Below, piece by piece: positions 8,659 through 17,489 of a DNA stretch of 64,000 bases. Under the pieces are notes generated by a model. The model was not told the origin of the DNA and searched no databases. It saw only the letters and a program-made list of their open reading frames with translations. Both the position numbers and the translations under genes were made by a program. The stretch spans positions 372,001 to 436,000 of the forward strand of contig JAFDXK010000002.1 of the NCBI GenBank assembly GCA_018267965.1, in the 5' to 3' direction. The DNA comes from Bacteroidota bacterium. GTDB taxonomy: Bacteria > Bacteroidota > Bacteroidia > Chitinophagales > Chitinophagaceae. Within the stretch, counting starts at the first letter, position 1, and each line of letters starts with the position of its first letter.

Positions 8659-11600
8659 CTATGCAACTACTGATAGGGATTTATTGATACTATCAAGGAA
8701 ATAAAACACATCGCCCATATGCTTCATTTTGTCCACTATGAGCATAAAGTTCTTACCTACCTGTTTCAGGCGTGTATTGTTGGTGCGTTTCTGTATATAA
8801 GAGAGAATATGATTAAATGTATCTGACTCGAAATAAGGGGAATCAGGATTGCTGACGAAATACAAACGCATTTGCTCGTTTTTGATGATAAGCTTTTCGA
8901 AGCCCAGTTCACGCGCTATTGTACGGCAGCGTATGGTAGTGAATAATTCCTCAACCTGTCGAGGTATTGGCCCGAAACGGTCTTGCAGTTCAATGGCAAA
9001 CGCCTGTAACTTGTCCTCTTCCTCAATATCGTCCAACTGGGTATATAATGAAAGGCGCTCAGTAATGCTCTCAACATAGCTGTCCGGTATAAGTATTTCC
9101 AGGTCTGTGTCAATAGTACAATCACTAACAAAATCCTTCTTACGCTCCAATTCGGCAGAGAAAACTTCCTTAAAATCCTTGTTCTTCAATTCACGAATAG
9201 CTTCGTCAAGTATCTTCTGGTACATCTCAAAGCCAATCTCGGCAATGAAACCACTTTGCTCACCGCCTAATAAATTACCCGCACCGCGTATATCCAAATC
9301 GCGCATAGCTATCTGGAAACCGCTGCCTAATTCATTGAATTGCTCCAATGTTTGTAGGCGCTTACGGCTATCGTTAGGTAGCGTACTCATTGGTGGTGCA
9401 ATCAGATAGCAGAATGCCTTTTTATTGCTGCGGCCAACACGTCCGCGTAACTGGTGCAAATCACTCAAGCCAAATTGGTGCGCATTATTAATGATAATGG
9501 TATTAGCATTGGCAATATCCACTCCACTCTCTACGATATTGGTGCAACACAATACGTCATATTTCTTATCGATGAAGTTAAAGAGAGCTTCCTCTAGTTT
9601 ATGCCCTTCCATTTGTCCGTGTGCCATGCCTATCTCCAAGTCTGGGCAAAGGTTGCGAAGTAATGTTACCATCTCTGGCAGGCTTTGTACTCTGTTGTGT
9701 ACAAAATAGACTTGCCCTCCGCGTTCTGTTTCAAAATATAAGGCATCACGAATAGCATACTCATCAAAGGTCAATACTTCGGTATGTACTGGCTGCCTGT
9801 TAGGTGGCGGAGTATTCATAATACTCAGGTCACGCGCATTCATCAGTGAGAACTGCAGCGTTCGAGGTATAGGAGTTGCGGTAAGCGTAAGTGTGTCAAC
9901 ACTTGCCTTTAGCTCTCGCAGTTTTTCTTTAGAGCCAACACCGAATTTTTGTTCTTCGTCAATAACCAGCAATCCAAGGTCTTTGAACTTAACATCTTTG
10001 CCCAATATGGCGTGTGTGCCTATTATAATGTCAATTTTCCCTTCTTCAAGTTTCTTAAGCGTTTCTTTCTTTTCTTTAGCACTTTTGAAACGGTTGATAT
10101 AATCTACATTACAAGGAAAATCTCTGAGACGTTCTTTAAAGGTTTGATAATGCTGAAAAGCAAGTATGGTTGTAGGAACCAATACCGCCGCCTGTTTACT
10201 ATCTCCCACCGCTTTGAAAGCAGCACGTATGGCTACTTCCGTTTTGCCAAAGCCTACATCGCCACAAACCAGCCTGTCCATAGGTGATGGTTGTTCCATA
10301 TCACGTTTTACGTCAGCTGTAGCTTTGCTTTGGTCAGGGGTATCTTCGTAAAAGAAAGAAGCTTCCAACTCAGTTTGCAAATAGCTATCCGGCGTAAAAG
10401 CGAAACCTTGTGATGCTTTTCGTTTGGCGTATAGCTTTATTAAATCAGCAGCAATATCTTTTACATGGCGTTTAGTTTTGTTTTTAAGTTTTTCCCACGC
10501 GTCGCTGCCTAATTTATTTACTTTAGGCTTAGTACCTTCTTTGCCTGTATACTTACTTATTTTATGTAGTGAGTTGATATTCACATACAGCACATCATTG
10601 TCACGATATATAATACGAATGGCTTCCTGCATATTGCCATTCACATCTATCTTTTGCAAACCGCTGTATACGCCTACGCCATGGTCTATATGGGTTACAT
10701 AGTCTCCGGGCTGCAGCTCACGCAGGGCACGCATAGTAAGTGCCTTGCCTTTAGTATATGCCTGCTTGACCTTATATTTATGATAACGTTGAAATATCTG
10801 GTGGTCAGTATAGCAAAGTATCTTTTTTTCGTGGTCAATAAACCCTTTGCTGATAGCAACAGGCAGTGGCACAAAATTAATTTGCGCCTGTAGGTCTTCA
10901 AAAATGCTTCTAAGACGTTCTAACTGTTTAGGATTTTCTGCAAATATATAAGGTGTATATCCTTGTGCATTATGCTTTTGTAAATCACTAATGAGCATAT
11001 TGAACTGCCTGTTGAATACAGGTTGTTCTTCAGTTGCAAATTGCAAAGTTGTCGTTATCTCATCTCCTGTTATTTTTTCAATAGAGTGATTATACCATTC
11101 TATCAGGTGGCGTTTTTTAAGCTGTGCTATCCAATTTTCTGTTGTTTCAAAATCTTCACGGGTTAATTCTTTTAACCATTCTTCTTCGTGGTCTACTGCT
11201 ACCTGTCCCAGTTCCATTTTTTCAGGAAGCGATTCTTCCATCTTGCCAATACGCCCAATGGTAAAATCAAAGTCCTTTGCCCATATTACGGTATTCTCAG
11301 GCAAGTAATCCAGCAATGATATTTTTTGTTGTGTATCGAATTTGGTTTCGATATTGGGCAAGATAGAAACCTGTAATAATTTCTTTTCTGATAATTGTGT
11401 TTCGGGATTGAATATGCGAATGCTGTCTACTTCATTCCCGAATAATTCTATACGGTAAGGATGCTCGTTGCCGAAAGAATAAATATCCAGTATACCACCG
11501 CGCATTGCAAACTGCCCCGGCTCATAAACAAAGTCTTCACGCTTGAAACCTAGCCCCACAAATCTTTCCATCAGTGCATCCACATCCAGATTTTCGCTCA

Positions 11601-12048
11601 CTTTAATGCTTATCATGTTGTCTGACAAAGCTGTAGGATTTACCACCTTTTCAAATAAAGCCTCAGGATACGTAACTAATACCTTTTTGTGGGATTTAGC
11701 ACTGCTGAATTTGGTCAGTGATTCTGTGCGCAGCATAATATGGCTGCTGTTTAGCTCGCTGAAGTTACCGGTGCGTTTAAACGAATCGGGAAAGAAACAG
11801 ATATCCAGCGCATCAGTTAACTGCTCAAGGTCATTATGAAAATAAGCAGCTTCTTCTTTGTCATTAAGGATAAATACGTGATTGGCATCCGATTGTTGCC
11901 ATATAGCAGTTGCAATAAAGTTGATGGAAGAGCCCCGCAGGTTATCTGCATACGCACGAATTTTCGGTTCGGGCAATGAGATGCCGGCCGCTATCTGTTT
12001 TAAGCGGATATCATTTTGATACAAACCCAGCAACACCTGCAAGTTCAT
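8659..12048 (-). CDS. mfd: Transcription-repair coupling factor
   Basis: A 1129-residue superfamily 2 DNA translocase that pushes stalled RNA polymerase off damaged DNA and recruits UvrA. In order: UvrB-homology domains (residues 1-350), the RNA polymerase-interacting CarD-like segment (LQPGDYVTHIDHGVGVYSGL), the helicase core with Walker A GDVGFGKTEVA, Walker B-type LLVIDEEQKFGV, TLTATPIPRTL and the RecG-like QLRGRVGRS, then the C-terminal D7 domain. Length and order match full-length Mfd, with no truncation seen. A flavin reductase gene lies 42 bases upstream on the same strand. Confidence 0.97.
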   Translation of the reverse strand: MNLQVLLGLYQNDIRLKQIAAGISLPEPKIRAYADNLRGSSINFIATAIWQQSDANHVFILNDKEEAAYFHNDLEQLTDALDICFFPDSFKRTGNFSELNSSHIMLRTESLTKFSSAKSHKKVLVTYPEALFEKVVNPTALSDNMISIKVSENLDVDALMERFVGLGFKREDFVYEPGQFAMRGGILDIYSFGNEHPYRIELFGNEVDSIRIFNPETQLSEKKLLQVSILPNIETKFDTQQKISLLDYLPENTVIWAKDFDFTIGRIGKMEESLPEKMELGQVAVDHEEEWLKELTREDFETTENWIAQLKKRHLIEWYNHSIEKITGDEITTTLQFATEEQPVFNRQFNMLISDLQKHNAQGYTPYIFAENPKQLERLRSIFEDLQAQINFVPLPVAISKGFIDHEKKILCYTDHQIFQRYHKYKVKQAYTKGKALTMRALRELQPGDYVTHIDHGVGVYSGLQKIDVNGNMQEAIRIIYRDNDVLYVNINSLHKISKYTGKEGTKPKVNKLGSDAWEKLKNKTKRHVKDIAADLIKLYAKRKASQGFAFTPDSYLQTELEASFFYEDTPDQSKATADVKRDMEQPSPMDRLVCGDVGFGKTEVAIRAAFKAVGDSKQAAVLVPTTILAFQHYQTFKERLRDFPCNVDYINRFKSAKEKKETLKKLEEGKIDIIIGTHAILGKDVKFKDLGLLVIDEEQKFGVGSKEKLRELKASVDTLTLTATPIPRTLQFSLMNARDLSIMNTPPPNRQPVHTEVLTFDEYAIRDALYFETERGGQVYFVHNRVQSLPEMVTLLRNLCPDLEIGMAHGQMEGHKLEEALFNFIDKKYDVLCCTNIVESGVDIANANTIIINNAHQFGLSDLHQLRGRVGRSNKKAFCYLIAPPMSTLPNDSRKRLQTLEQFNELGSGFQIAMRDLDIRGAGNLLGGEQSGFIAEIGFEMYQKILDEAIRELKNKDFKEVFSAELERKKDFVSDCTIDTDLEILIPDSYVESITERLSLYTQLDDIEEEDKLQAFAIELQDRFGPIPRQVEELFTTIRCRTIARELGFEKLIIKNEQMRLYFVSNPDSPYFESDTFNHILSYIQKRTNNTRLKQVGKNFMLIVDKMKHMGDVFYFLDSINKSLSVVA

Positions 12049-12090
12049 GCGGCTGCAAATTTATGGTAAATCAGGGAGTTACACAGCTTG

Positions 12091-12654
12091 TTAACCTTTT
12101 TTCTTTTGTGTAACAATGGCCTCAACAAACCATAGATATTCTTTTACAAAACGGTCAATATTTTTTGCCACGGTTTCATTTAAGACGTTGGCATTTATAT
12201 CCAACACTTTCGGTAGCTCACCTATTAATAACTTATAAGGCATAGGATATGCACCAATGGCCAGTACAAGCAGTTGCAATAAATTAGATGCATTGATACC
12301 TCCGCGTATACCATCTGAGCTGCAGCATATACCAATGGGTTTTTTTGCCCACTCTTTGGTGAAGTAGTCAACAGTATTCTTAAGTGCTCCGCTATAGCTG
12401 TTATTATATTCCGGTGTGGCAAGAATAATACCATCAGCTTCTGATAACGCTTTGCTGATATCCAGTAGGCTTTGTGGCGGATTAGTCATGTCTTTCAACC
12501 GGGCTTCCATAACGGGCAGGTTGTAGTCTTTAATGTCTATAAAAGTCACATCTGCTTTGCCGGATTCTTTTAATGCTTTTTCCAGTGCTTTCGCTGCACG
12601 TATGCTCAACCTGCCTTCACGAATAGTGCCATATAAGAGCGTTATTTTGAACAT
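12091..12654 (-). CDS. NADPH-dependent FMN reductase family protein
   Basis: A 187-residue flavodoxin-like protein. The phosphate-binding loop of the FMN site appears as GTIREGRLS near the N-terminus, and the second family motif as LATPEYNNSYSGALKN, with KPIGICCSSDGIRGG contributing the flavin pocket. Members reduce FMN, quinones, chromate or azo compounds with NAD(P)H as dimers or tetramers; the physiological substrate cannot be told. It is transcribed toward mfd with a short gap and diverges from the small lipoprotein gene at 12705. Confidence 0.9.
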   Translation of the reverse strand: MFKITLLYGTIREGRLSIRAAKALEKALKESGKADVTFIDIKDYNLPVMEARLKDMTNPPQSLLDISKALSEADGIILATPEYNNSYSGALKNTVDYFTKEWAKKPIGICCSSDGIRGGINASNLLQLLVLAIGAYPMPYKLLIGELPKVLDINANVLNETVAKNIDRFVKEYLWFVEAIVTQKKKG

Positions 12655-12704
12655 AAGAATTGTAACTTTAGAAATACAGTATAAAATTACTAAACATTAA
12701 AGCT

Positions 12705-12959
12705 ATGAAGCCATATTTGCTGATAATACCCGTATTAATATTCTTGTCGTCATGTAGGGGATGGAGTGATGACAGCAAAAAGGAATTTTTGAATAGTTGC
12801 ACTGAACAGCTAAAATCAGAAGGCAAATCAGAGACTGAAATAAAATCTATCTGCGATTGCCGTCTTGAGAAAATCATGAAGAAATATCCTGACGTAGAAG
12901 AAGCAATGGAACACATGGATGCCATAGCTGCTGATACTGCTATTGCTCTGTGTAAATAA
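12705..12959 (+). CDS. Small Cys-containing lipoprotein of unknown function
   Basis: An 84-residue protein starting MKPYLLIIPVLIFLSSC, a signal peptide with lipobox L-S-S-C. The mature part is short and helical, with charged residues and three further cysteines (LNSCTEQL, ICDCRLEKI, plus one near the C-terminus), a pattern that could form disulfides in the periplasm. I recognise no named family. Its TAA stop (12957-12959) abuts the stop codon of the convergent paaH-like gene with no spacer. An imperfect -7 element (TAACTTTA, 12663-12670) lies upstream. Confidence 0.75.
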   Translation: MKPYLLIIPVLIFLSSCRGWSDDSKKEFLNSCTEQLKSEGKSETEIKSICDCRLEKIMKKYPDVEEAMEHMDAIAADTAIALCK

Positions 12960-14123
12960 TTATGCCAGAAACTTCTTCTTATCTGCTACCATTTTGCGCA
13001 GTAATACACTTGCCCTGTAACGGTCTTCATGATACTCCTCATAAAGGCTATCAAGTAAATTAAGAGTTCGCTCTGCTGTCCATTCATCACACCATTGCAA
13101 TAAGCCTTTAGGATAATTTACGCCTTTGGTCATGGCTATTTCCAGGTCTTTTGCTGATGCAATATTCAGGTGTAAGGCTTCTACAGCTTCATTGATAAGC
13201 ATTGCTACAATGCGGTCTGCAATGTACATACCTTGTTTAATATCTTTTTTAGGTTCAGGTTGCACAGCACCTTCAGCATAATTATAAAAGCCACGTCCGG
13301 TCTTCCTTCCGAGCCAGCCGGCTTCCAGCAAGCGTTTTTGTGAAAAAGAAGGTTTATAACGCGGGTCATAGAAAAAAGATTGAAACACTGTTTCCGTCAC
13401 CACATAGTTCACATCATGCCCGATATAATCAGTAAGCGCAAAGGGCCCCATTTTAAAACCACCCAATTCTGTCATTGCCCAATCAATAGTAGCTATATCA
13501 GCAATGCCTTCTTCATAAATACGTATCGCTTCGCCATAAAACGGACGAGCTACACGGTTTACGATAAAGCCTGGTGTATCTTTTGTTATCACAGGTGTTT
13601 TAGCCCATGAAAGCATTAAGTCTTTGCAGGTATCAACCAGAGATTTTTCTGTTTGTACAGCAGGTATAATTTCAACCAAAGCCATTAATGGTGCCGGGTT
13701 AAAGAAATGCAATCCAATAACCCTGTCTGCTTTATTACAGGCTGCAGCTATAGATGTAACGGATAGGGATGAAGTATTAGTGGCCAGTACGCAGCTGTCA
13801 CTAACAATACTTTCTACCTCTGCAAATACTTTTTTCTTGATGTCAAGATTTTCAATAATAGCTTCAATGACCAGTGCACAGTTTTTGAAGGCCTCTATAT
13901 CTGTAGCAAACTCGAAACGGGAGAATACTTCTGCAGCACTCGATATTTTCCCTTTTTCAGAAAGTTTTTGAAGCGTAGTATTGAGGCTTGTTTTTGCTTT
14001 TTCAACAGCAGCAGCATTGCTGTCAAATAAAATAACTTTATGTCCTGCTACAGCAGCTACTTGTGCTATACCGCTGCCCATTGCGCCTGCACCTATTACA
14101 CCTATTATTGATTGTTTATTCAT
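12960..14123 (-). CDS. paaH: 3-hydroxyacyl-CoA dehydrogenase, PaaH-like (3-hydroxyadipyl-CoA dehydrogenase)
   Basis: A 387-residue NAD-dependent dehydrogenase. The Rossmann motif GVIGAGAMGSGIAQ starts near residue 8. The family motifs NTSSLSVT, GLHFFNPAPLM and TPGFIVNRVARP follow, the first two bearing catalytic Ser and His. The C-terminal part (GVNYPKGLLQW, then YHEDRYRASVLLR) resembles the end of E. coli PaaH, which oxidises 3-hydroxyadipyl-CoA in phenylacetate breakdown. This protein lacks about 90 residues found in the middle of the E. coli enzyme. A broader acyl-CoA role is possible. Its ATG overlaps the end of the EamA gene by 8 bases. Confidence 0.82.
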   Translation of the reverse strand: MNKQSIIGVIGAGAMGSGIAQVAAVAGHKVILFDSNAAAVEKAKTSLNTTLQKLSEKGKISSAAEVFSRFEFATDIEAFKNCALVIEAIIENLDIKKKVFAEVESIVSDSCVLATNTSSLSVTSIAAACNKADRVIGLHFFNPAPLMALVEIIPAVQTEKSLVDTCKDLMLSWAKTPVITKDTPGFIVNRVARPFYGEAIRIYEEGIADIATIDWAMTELGGFKMGPFALTDYIGHDVNYVVTETVFQSFFYDPRYKPSFSQKRLLEAGWLGRKTGRGFYNYAEGAVQPEPKKDIKQGMYIADRIVAMLINEAVEALHLNIASAKDLEIAMTKGVNYPKGLLQWCDEWTAERTLNLLDSLYEEYHEDRYRASVLLRKMVADKKKFLA

Positions 14124-15021
14124 TAGTCGTTTTTCTTTTCAGTCCGAAGTTTACAAGGTATACGCCAACAAAAATAAGAATAGTAGCCAGTAGTTTCACC
14201 CAGGTTAGCTGCTCTCCTGTTACTAATACAGAAATAATAGCAGCAAATATGGGCTGCAGATATATATAGGCCCCTGCAGTTGATGGTGGTAAATGTTGTA
14301 GTGCGTATACATTCCATAGATATGTAAAAAACGTAACGCAGATAACGATAAATGCTACAGACAAATAATCACCCGGCGTAAACACATTCCAGTTAATAGC
14401 ATGAAATTGCGGCCAGCCGAAAGGAAGCACAAATAAGAACCCAAAGAAAAACACCCATCGAATAACGATTATGGGGCGATAACGGTGCATTAATGGTTTT
14501 ATCATTACCAGGTAAATAGCATAAGAAGCAGCATTCAGGAATACAAACAAATCGCCCAATGCAGAATTACCTGTCATCGTTAATTCCTTGCCGGCACTCA
14601 TTAGCAGAATAGCCCCGCCAATACCTAACAACAAGCCAACTGATTTTTCAGCTTTTAATCGCTCGCGTAATACAAACAAAGAAATAATGGTAATGAGCAG
14701 TGGAGTACTCATCATGATAAGTGAGGCATGTATAGGAAAAGTGAGATTGAGACCTAAAAAGAAGAGCATTTGATTTAATGCAACACCGAAAATCCCTCCT
14801 AAGACAAGTTTAGGCCAGTCCTTTTTTTCGATTGGTGTCCTGAATTTTTTACTCCCTACGTAACTCATCCAGAATAAAACCATTACTACGCTCACCCTGA
14901 TGAAAATAAACCCTAAAGGTTGTATCAGTCTGGGCATAATATGCTTGGCAACAGTAAACCCTGCACCGTAAAATAAATTGGCACCCAATAAGGCAAGATG
15001 AGCTTTACTCCGGTTATTCAC
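14116..15021 (-). CDS. EamA/DMT-family transporter
   Basis: A 301-residue inner-membrane protein with ten hydrophobic helices in two homologous halves, as in the drug/metabolite transporter superfamily. The first EamA repeat starts near LALLGANLFYGAGFTVAK, and the second near GNSALGDLFVFLNAASYAIY, ending with the typical TAGAYIYLQPIFAAIISVL. These carriers export or import small metabolites; the substrate is not predictable. It sits between the glycosyltransferase (15 bases upstream) and paaH (overlapping by 8 bases) in an apparent three-gene operon. Confidence 0.92.
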   Translation of the reverse strand: MNNRSKAHLALLGANLFYGAGFTVAKHIMPRLIQPLGFIFIRVSVVMVLFWMSYVGSKKFRTPIEKKDWPKLVLGGIFGVALNQMLFFLGLNLTFPIHASLIMMSTPLLITIISLFVLRERLKAEKSVGLLLGIGGAILLMSAGKELTMTGNSALGDLFVFLNAASYAIYLVMIKPLMHRYRPIIVIRWVFFFGFLFVLPFGWPQFHAINWNVFTPGDYLSVAFIVICVTFFTYLWNVYALQHLPPSTAGAYIYLQPIFAAIISVLVTGEQLTWVKLLATILIFVGVYLVNFGLKRKTTNE

Positions 15022-15036
15022 GGGTGCAAATATATA

Positions 15037-16068
15037 TTAAAGCTTCTGCAGCCAATCATCAATCGCTGTTTGATGTTGTTCAAACTCAGAAGACAGATTC
15101 AGTTTGCTGAAAGGAAAACCTTTACTGCGTTGTAGTGCCTGAATAATATCAAGCGATTTTTGGGAAGCGCAATAAAATACACCTTGTTTGTGCAGGTATT
15201 CACCTAAATATTCCTGCTCGGCTTGTCCAGGCGTAGGTATGACAATGGCTTTTTTATTAAGCTTTACCAAATCCATTAAAGTAGAATACCCGCTGCGGCA
15301 AATAACCACCGATGCACTTGCAATTAATGGGGTAAGTTCATTAGCAGTCAGGCGTTGATGATATTCAATATGAGACGGCAGACTCTGCCTTGTTACTCTG
15401 TCGCTTCCTTCTACAAAAACTATTTTTTGTTCGTGGTTCTTTAATTGTTCCCACAGCATGTCAGATAATATAGTTCGTTGGGGTTCCGGGCCGGAAAGCA
15501 ATACCAGCAAATGCTTTTCTGAGGTTGGTTGGTTTCCAATCTGTGATAATAGTCCTATATATTTTGCATTTGACAGTTGTTTTTTAGGATGTGATAGGCT
15601 TCCTGAAAGGTTAGGTTCATCAGCTACATCCACTATCCAGCATTCCTTAAATCGCAATAAGCTTTTATCGTGCAGATAACGCAGTGTTTTGTCAGGTAGC
15701 CATCCCCAACCTGTTTGCGGCGCTACCTGGTGCGTCATAATTACATTCGGAATATCATTGAGATGCAATCCGTAACGGTTGTCGGTTATCACACCGTCAA
15801 TTTTGTATTCCTTTACAATCCTTTTTAGCCATTTTTTTTCTTTGCTGATGGTTTTTAATAAACGAGGTAACTGAATAAACAATGCAGGTAAAAAGCCAAT
15901 GGCATTTTTACTGTACCATACATTGTACCCATCAAGATGAATAGTTTGAATATTGAGAAATGTTTTGCTAATGTATTGATGTTGCCTATCGTTACCGGCA
16001 AATATTACTTCATGGCCTGAATCACGTAAATACCTGATAACAGGCACTGTACGGGTAGTGTGCCCCAA
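15037..16068 (-). CDS. MurG-like (GT-B fold) glycosyltransferase family protein
   Basis: At least 343 residues. The N-terminal GHTTRTVPVIRYL resembles the Gly-rich acceptor loop of GT-B enzymes such as MurG. The C-terminal half holds a donor-site pattern (VVICRSGYSTLMDLV, then IPTPGQAEQEYLGEYL). The first usual start codon is the TTG at 16068, but translation upstream of it continues the conserved strand and loop (KRILVAPLDWG) with no ATG, GTG or TTG before the stop near 16183. The real start is therefore probably a rare codon, for example the ATA at 16111-16113 or ATT at 16123-16125. The sugar donor and acceptor are unknown. Confidence 0.82.
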   Translation of the reverse strand: MGHTTRTVPVIRYLRDSGHEVIFAGNDRQHQYISKTFLNIQTIHLDGYNVWYSKNAIGFLPALFIQLPRLLKTISKEKKWLKRIVKEYKIDGVITDNRYGLHLNDIPNVIMTHQVAPQTGWGWLPDKTLRYLHDKSLLRFKECWIVDVADEPNLSGSLSHPKKQLSNAKYIGLLSQIGNQPTSEKHLLVLLSGPEPQRTILSDMLWEQLKNHEQKIVFVEGSDRVTRQSLPSHIEYHQRLTANELTPLIASASVVICRSGYSTLMDLVKLNKKAIVIPTPGQAEQEYLGEYLHKQGVFYCASQKSLDIIQALQRSKGFPFSKLNLSSEFEQHQTAIDDWLQKL

Positions 16069-16158
16069 GCCCCAGTCGAGCGGGGCAACTAATATTCTTT
16101 TTTGGCTTTTTATAAACAGCAGAATATATAACTTTACAAAAGTAGAAGTTATAACTGC

Positions 16159-16302
16159 ATGAAAGGAAATAAAATAGTTGTGTCAATATTATTGGTTATT
16201 GCAGCTATGGTTTTTATGGAAAGCTGCGCAAGTAGTAAGGGTGGTTGCGGATGCGGGACCAACATAAATAATGCGTACCGCACACCTAAAAGATTTCATT
16301 AA
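16159..16302 (+). CDS. 47-residue Cys/Gly-rich lipoprotein
   Basis: An ATG-started ORF of 47 codons. The N-terminus (KIVVSILLVIAAMVFMESC) is a short lipoprotein signal with Cys23 as the lipidation site. The mature peptide of about 25 residues starts CASSKGGCGCG and ends with TPKRFH. The GGCGCG cluster could bind metal or form disulfides; this is a guess. An imperfect -7 element (TAACTTTA, 16129-16136) lies upstream. The next ORF begins 14 bases downstream on the same strand. The gene is divergent from, and may overlap the 5' end of, the glycosyltransferase. Confidence 0.65.
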   Translation: MKGNKIVVSILLVIAAMVFMESCASSKGGCGCGTNINNAYRTPKRFH

Positions 16303-16316
16303 AGAAAGGTAAGAAT

Positions 16317-16559
16317 ATGTTTGAGGGACAACATAAAACATGGATACATTATCGAAACGATATCATCTCTTGCGATGTATCTACAGCCATGTTTTTGTCA
16401 GGCTACTTACGTCATAATGCTATTCATCGGTTATACCCGCGTTTCCTTGAGGTTATCGACCTCCAAAAATATAAATGCATTACTCACGCTGATAAGGTAA
16501 AAGCAGCAATAAGGGAACGTTCAGAGATTCCTTTTGTCTTCATCGTGGGCCGAAATTAA
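16317..16559 (+). CDS. 80-residue protein of unknown function
   Basis: It starts at the ATG at 16317, 14 bases after the Cys/Gly-rich lipoprotein, so the two probably share a transcript. The sequence has no signal peptide and no long hydrophobic segment. It is rich in aromatic, His and basic residues (WIHYRNDIISCDV, LRHNAIHRLYPRFLEV). I recognise no family. Predicted character is a small cytosolic alpha/beta protein. It could be a spurious ORF, but the tight spacing and good start favour a real gene. Confidence 0.5.
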   Translation: MFEGQHKTWIHYRNDIISCDVSTAMFLSGYLRHNAIHRLYPRFLEVIDLQKYKCITHADKVKAAIRERSEIPFVFIVGRN

Positions 16560-16781
16560 GCTGTTCGGCTTCTAATATTATCCATTCAATTAATACGAAT
16601 AATCCTAATTTGGGTTTTGGAGAGATTTCCTTGCAAAAAACTATGAAAACCAGAATACATATATTAGATTTACTAGGTGCTATTTTGTCTTAATTGGCTC
16701 ATCTCGGCCAATGGAGGCACATTGTAGCTATGCGTTAATGTATTAGAAAGATTAGGACAAAAACCTACAATTAAGGTATTT

Positions 16782-17477
16782 ATGAAAGAACCAATGAAGC
16801 AAAGCGATGAAGCAACAGGCTCCCCTTCAGGAGTTTCACGCAGAAAATTTTTGACATACGCAGGTGCAATTGCCGGTGCGGGTGTAATTATCGCCTCTTG
16901 TCACAAAAAAGATGACAATGTCGTTGCTGTTCAGGCTGATATTGATTTAGGTTCAGCTGATCAAGGCTTGCTAAATTATGCATATCTCTTGCAACAGTTG
17001 GAAGCAGCTTTTTACGAAACAGTTGTAAAATACCCTTACCCGGGTATGACAGCCACAGAGGTAGGCTTCTTTACGAATATGCGTGACCATGAATATGCTC
17101 ACCGTGAATTTCTGAAAAATTACTTGACACCGACCAAAGCTATCCCGATGGTTGAAGTAGATTTTAGTTCTATTGACTTTAATCTGAAGAGTAGCGTTAT
17201 GGCAAAAGCTAAGTTTTTCGAAGAAACTGTTACTAATGCGCTAAACGGTATTTGTAAGTTGCTCACGTTTTCCGATAGTCTTGTATTGGTTACAAAGATG
17301 GCGTCTGTAGATGCAAGACACTCAGCTATCATAAATGACTTTATTACTCCGGGCACATTTGCAGAATCAACAGATTCAAATGGCATGGACGCAACCCAAG
17401 ACCCGCAAAGTTCATTGGATATTGTGAGGAAATTCTTTAAGAGAACTATCTCCGGTATCTATTTACCTAAATACTAA
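16782..17477 (+). CDS. Tat-exported ferritin-like domain protein (Ferritin_2), lipoprotein
   Basis: A 231-residue protein. The N-terminus carries a twin-arginine signal (SRRKFLTYAGAIAGAG) ending in IIASC, so it is probably a Tat-dependent lipoprotein. The rest is a four-helix bundle of the PF13668 type. Carboxylate/His positions of a possible di-metal site are present on each helix: Glu in QQLEAAFYE, ExxH in HEYAHREFL, Glu in FFEETVTNAL, and Asp/His in VDARHSAI. Iron binding or oxidation is plausible, but no member of this extracytoplasmic type is well characterised to my knowledge. The second ferritin-like gene follows after 12 bases. Confidence 0.85.
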   Translation: MKEPMKQSDEATGSPSGVSRRKFLTYAGAIAGAGVIIASCHKKDDNVVAVQADIDLGSADQGLLNYAYLLQQLEAAFYETVVKYPYPGMTATEVGFFTNMRDHEYAHREFLKNYLTPTKAIPMVEVDFSSIDFNLKSSVMAKAKFFEETVTNALNGICKLLTFSDSLVLVTKMASVDARHSAIINDFITPGTFAESTDSNGMDATQDPQSSLDIVRKFFKRTISGIYLPKY

Positions 17478-17489
17478 AAAAGCAGCGAA

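Noticed and set aside
16643..16693. 16-codon ATG frame and weak ATTGG/CCAAT palindrome ahead of the ferritin-like pair
   Set aside because: The peptide is too short to judge and the five-base arms are expected by chance. The 222-base gap otherwise shows nothing I can support.
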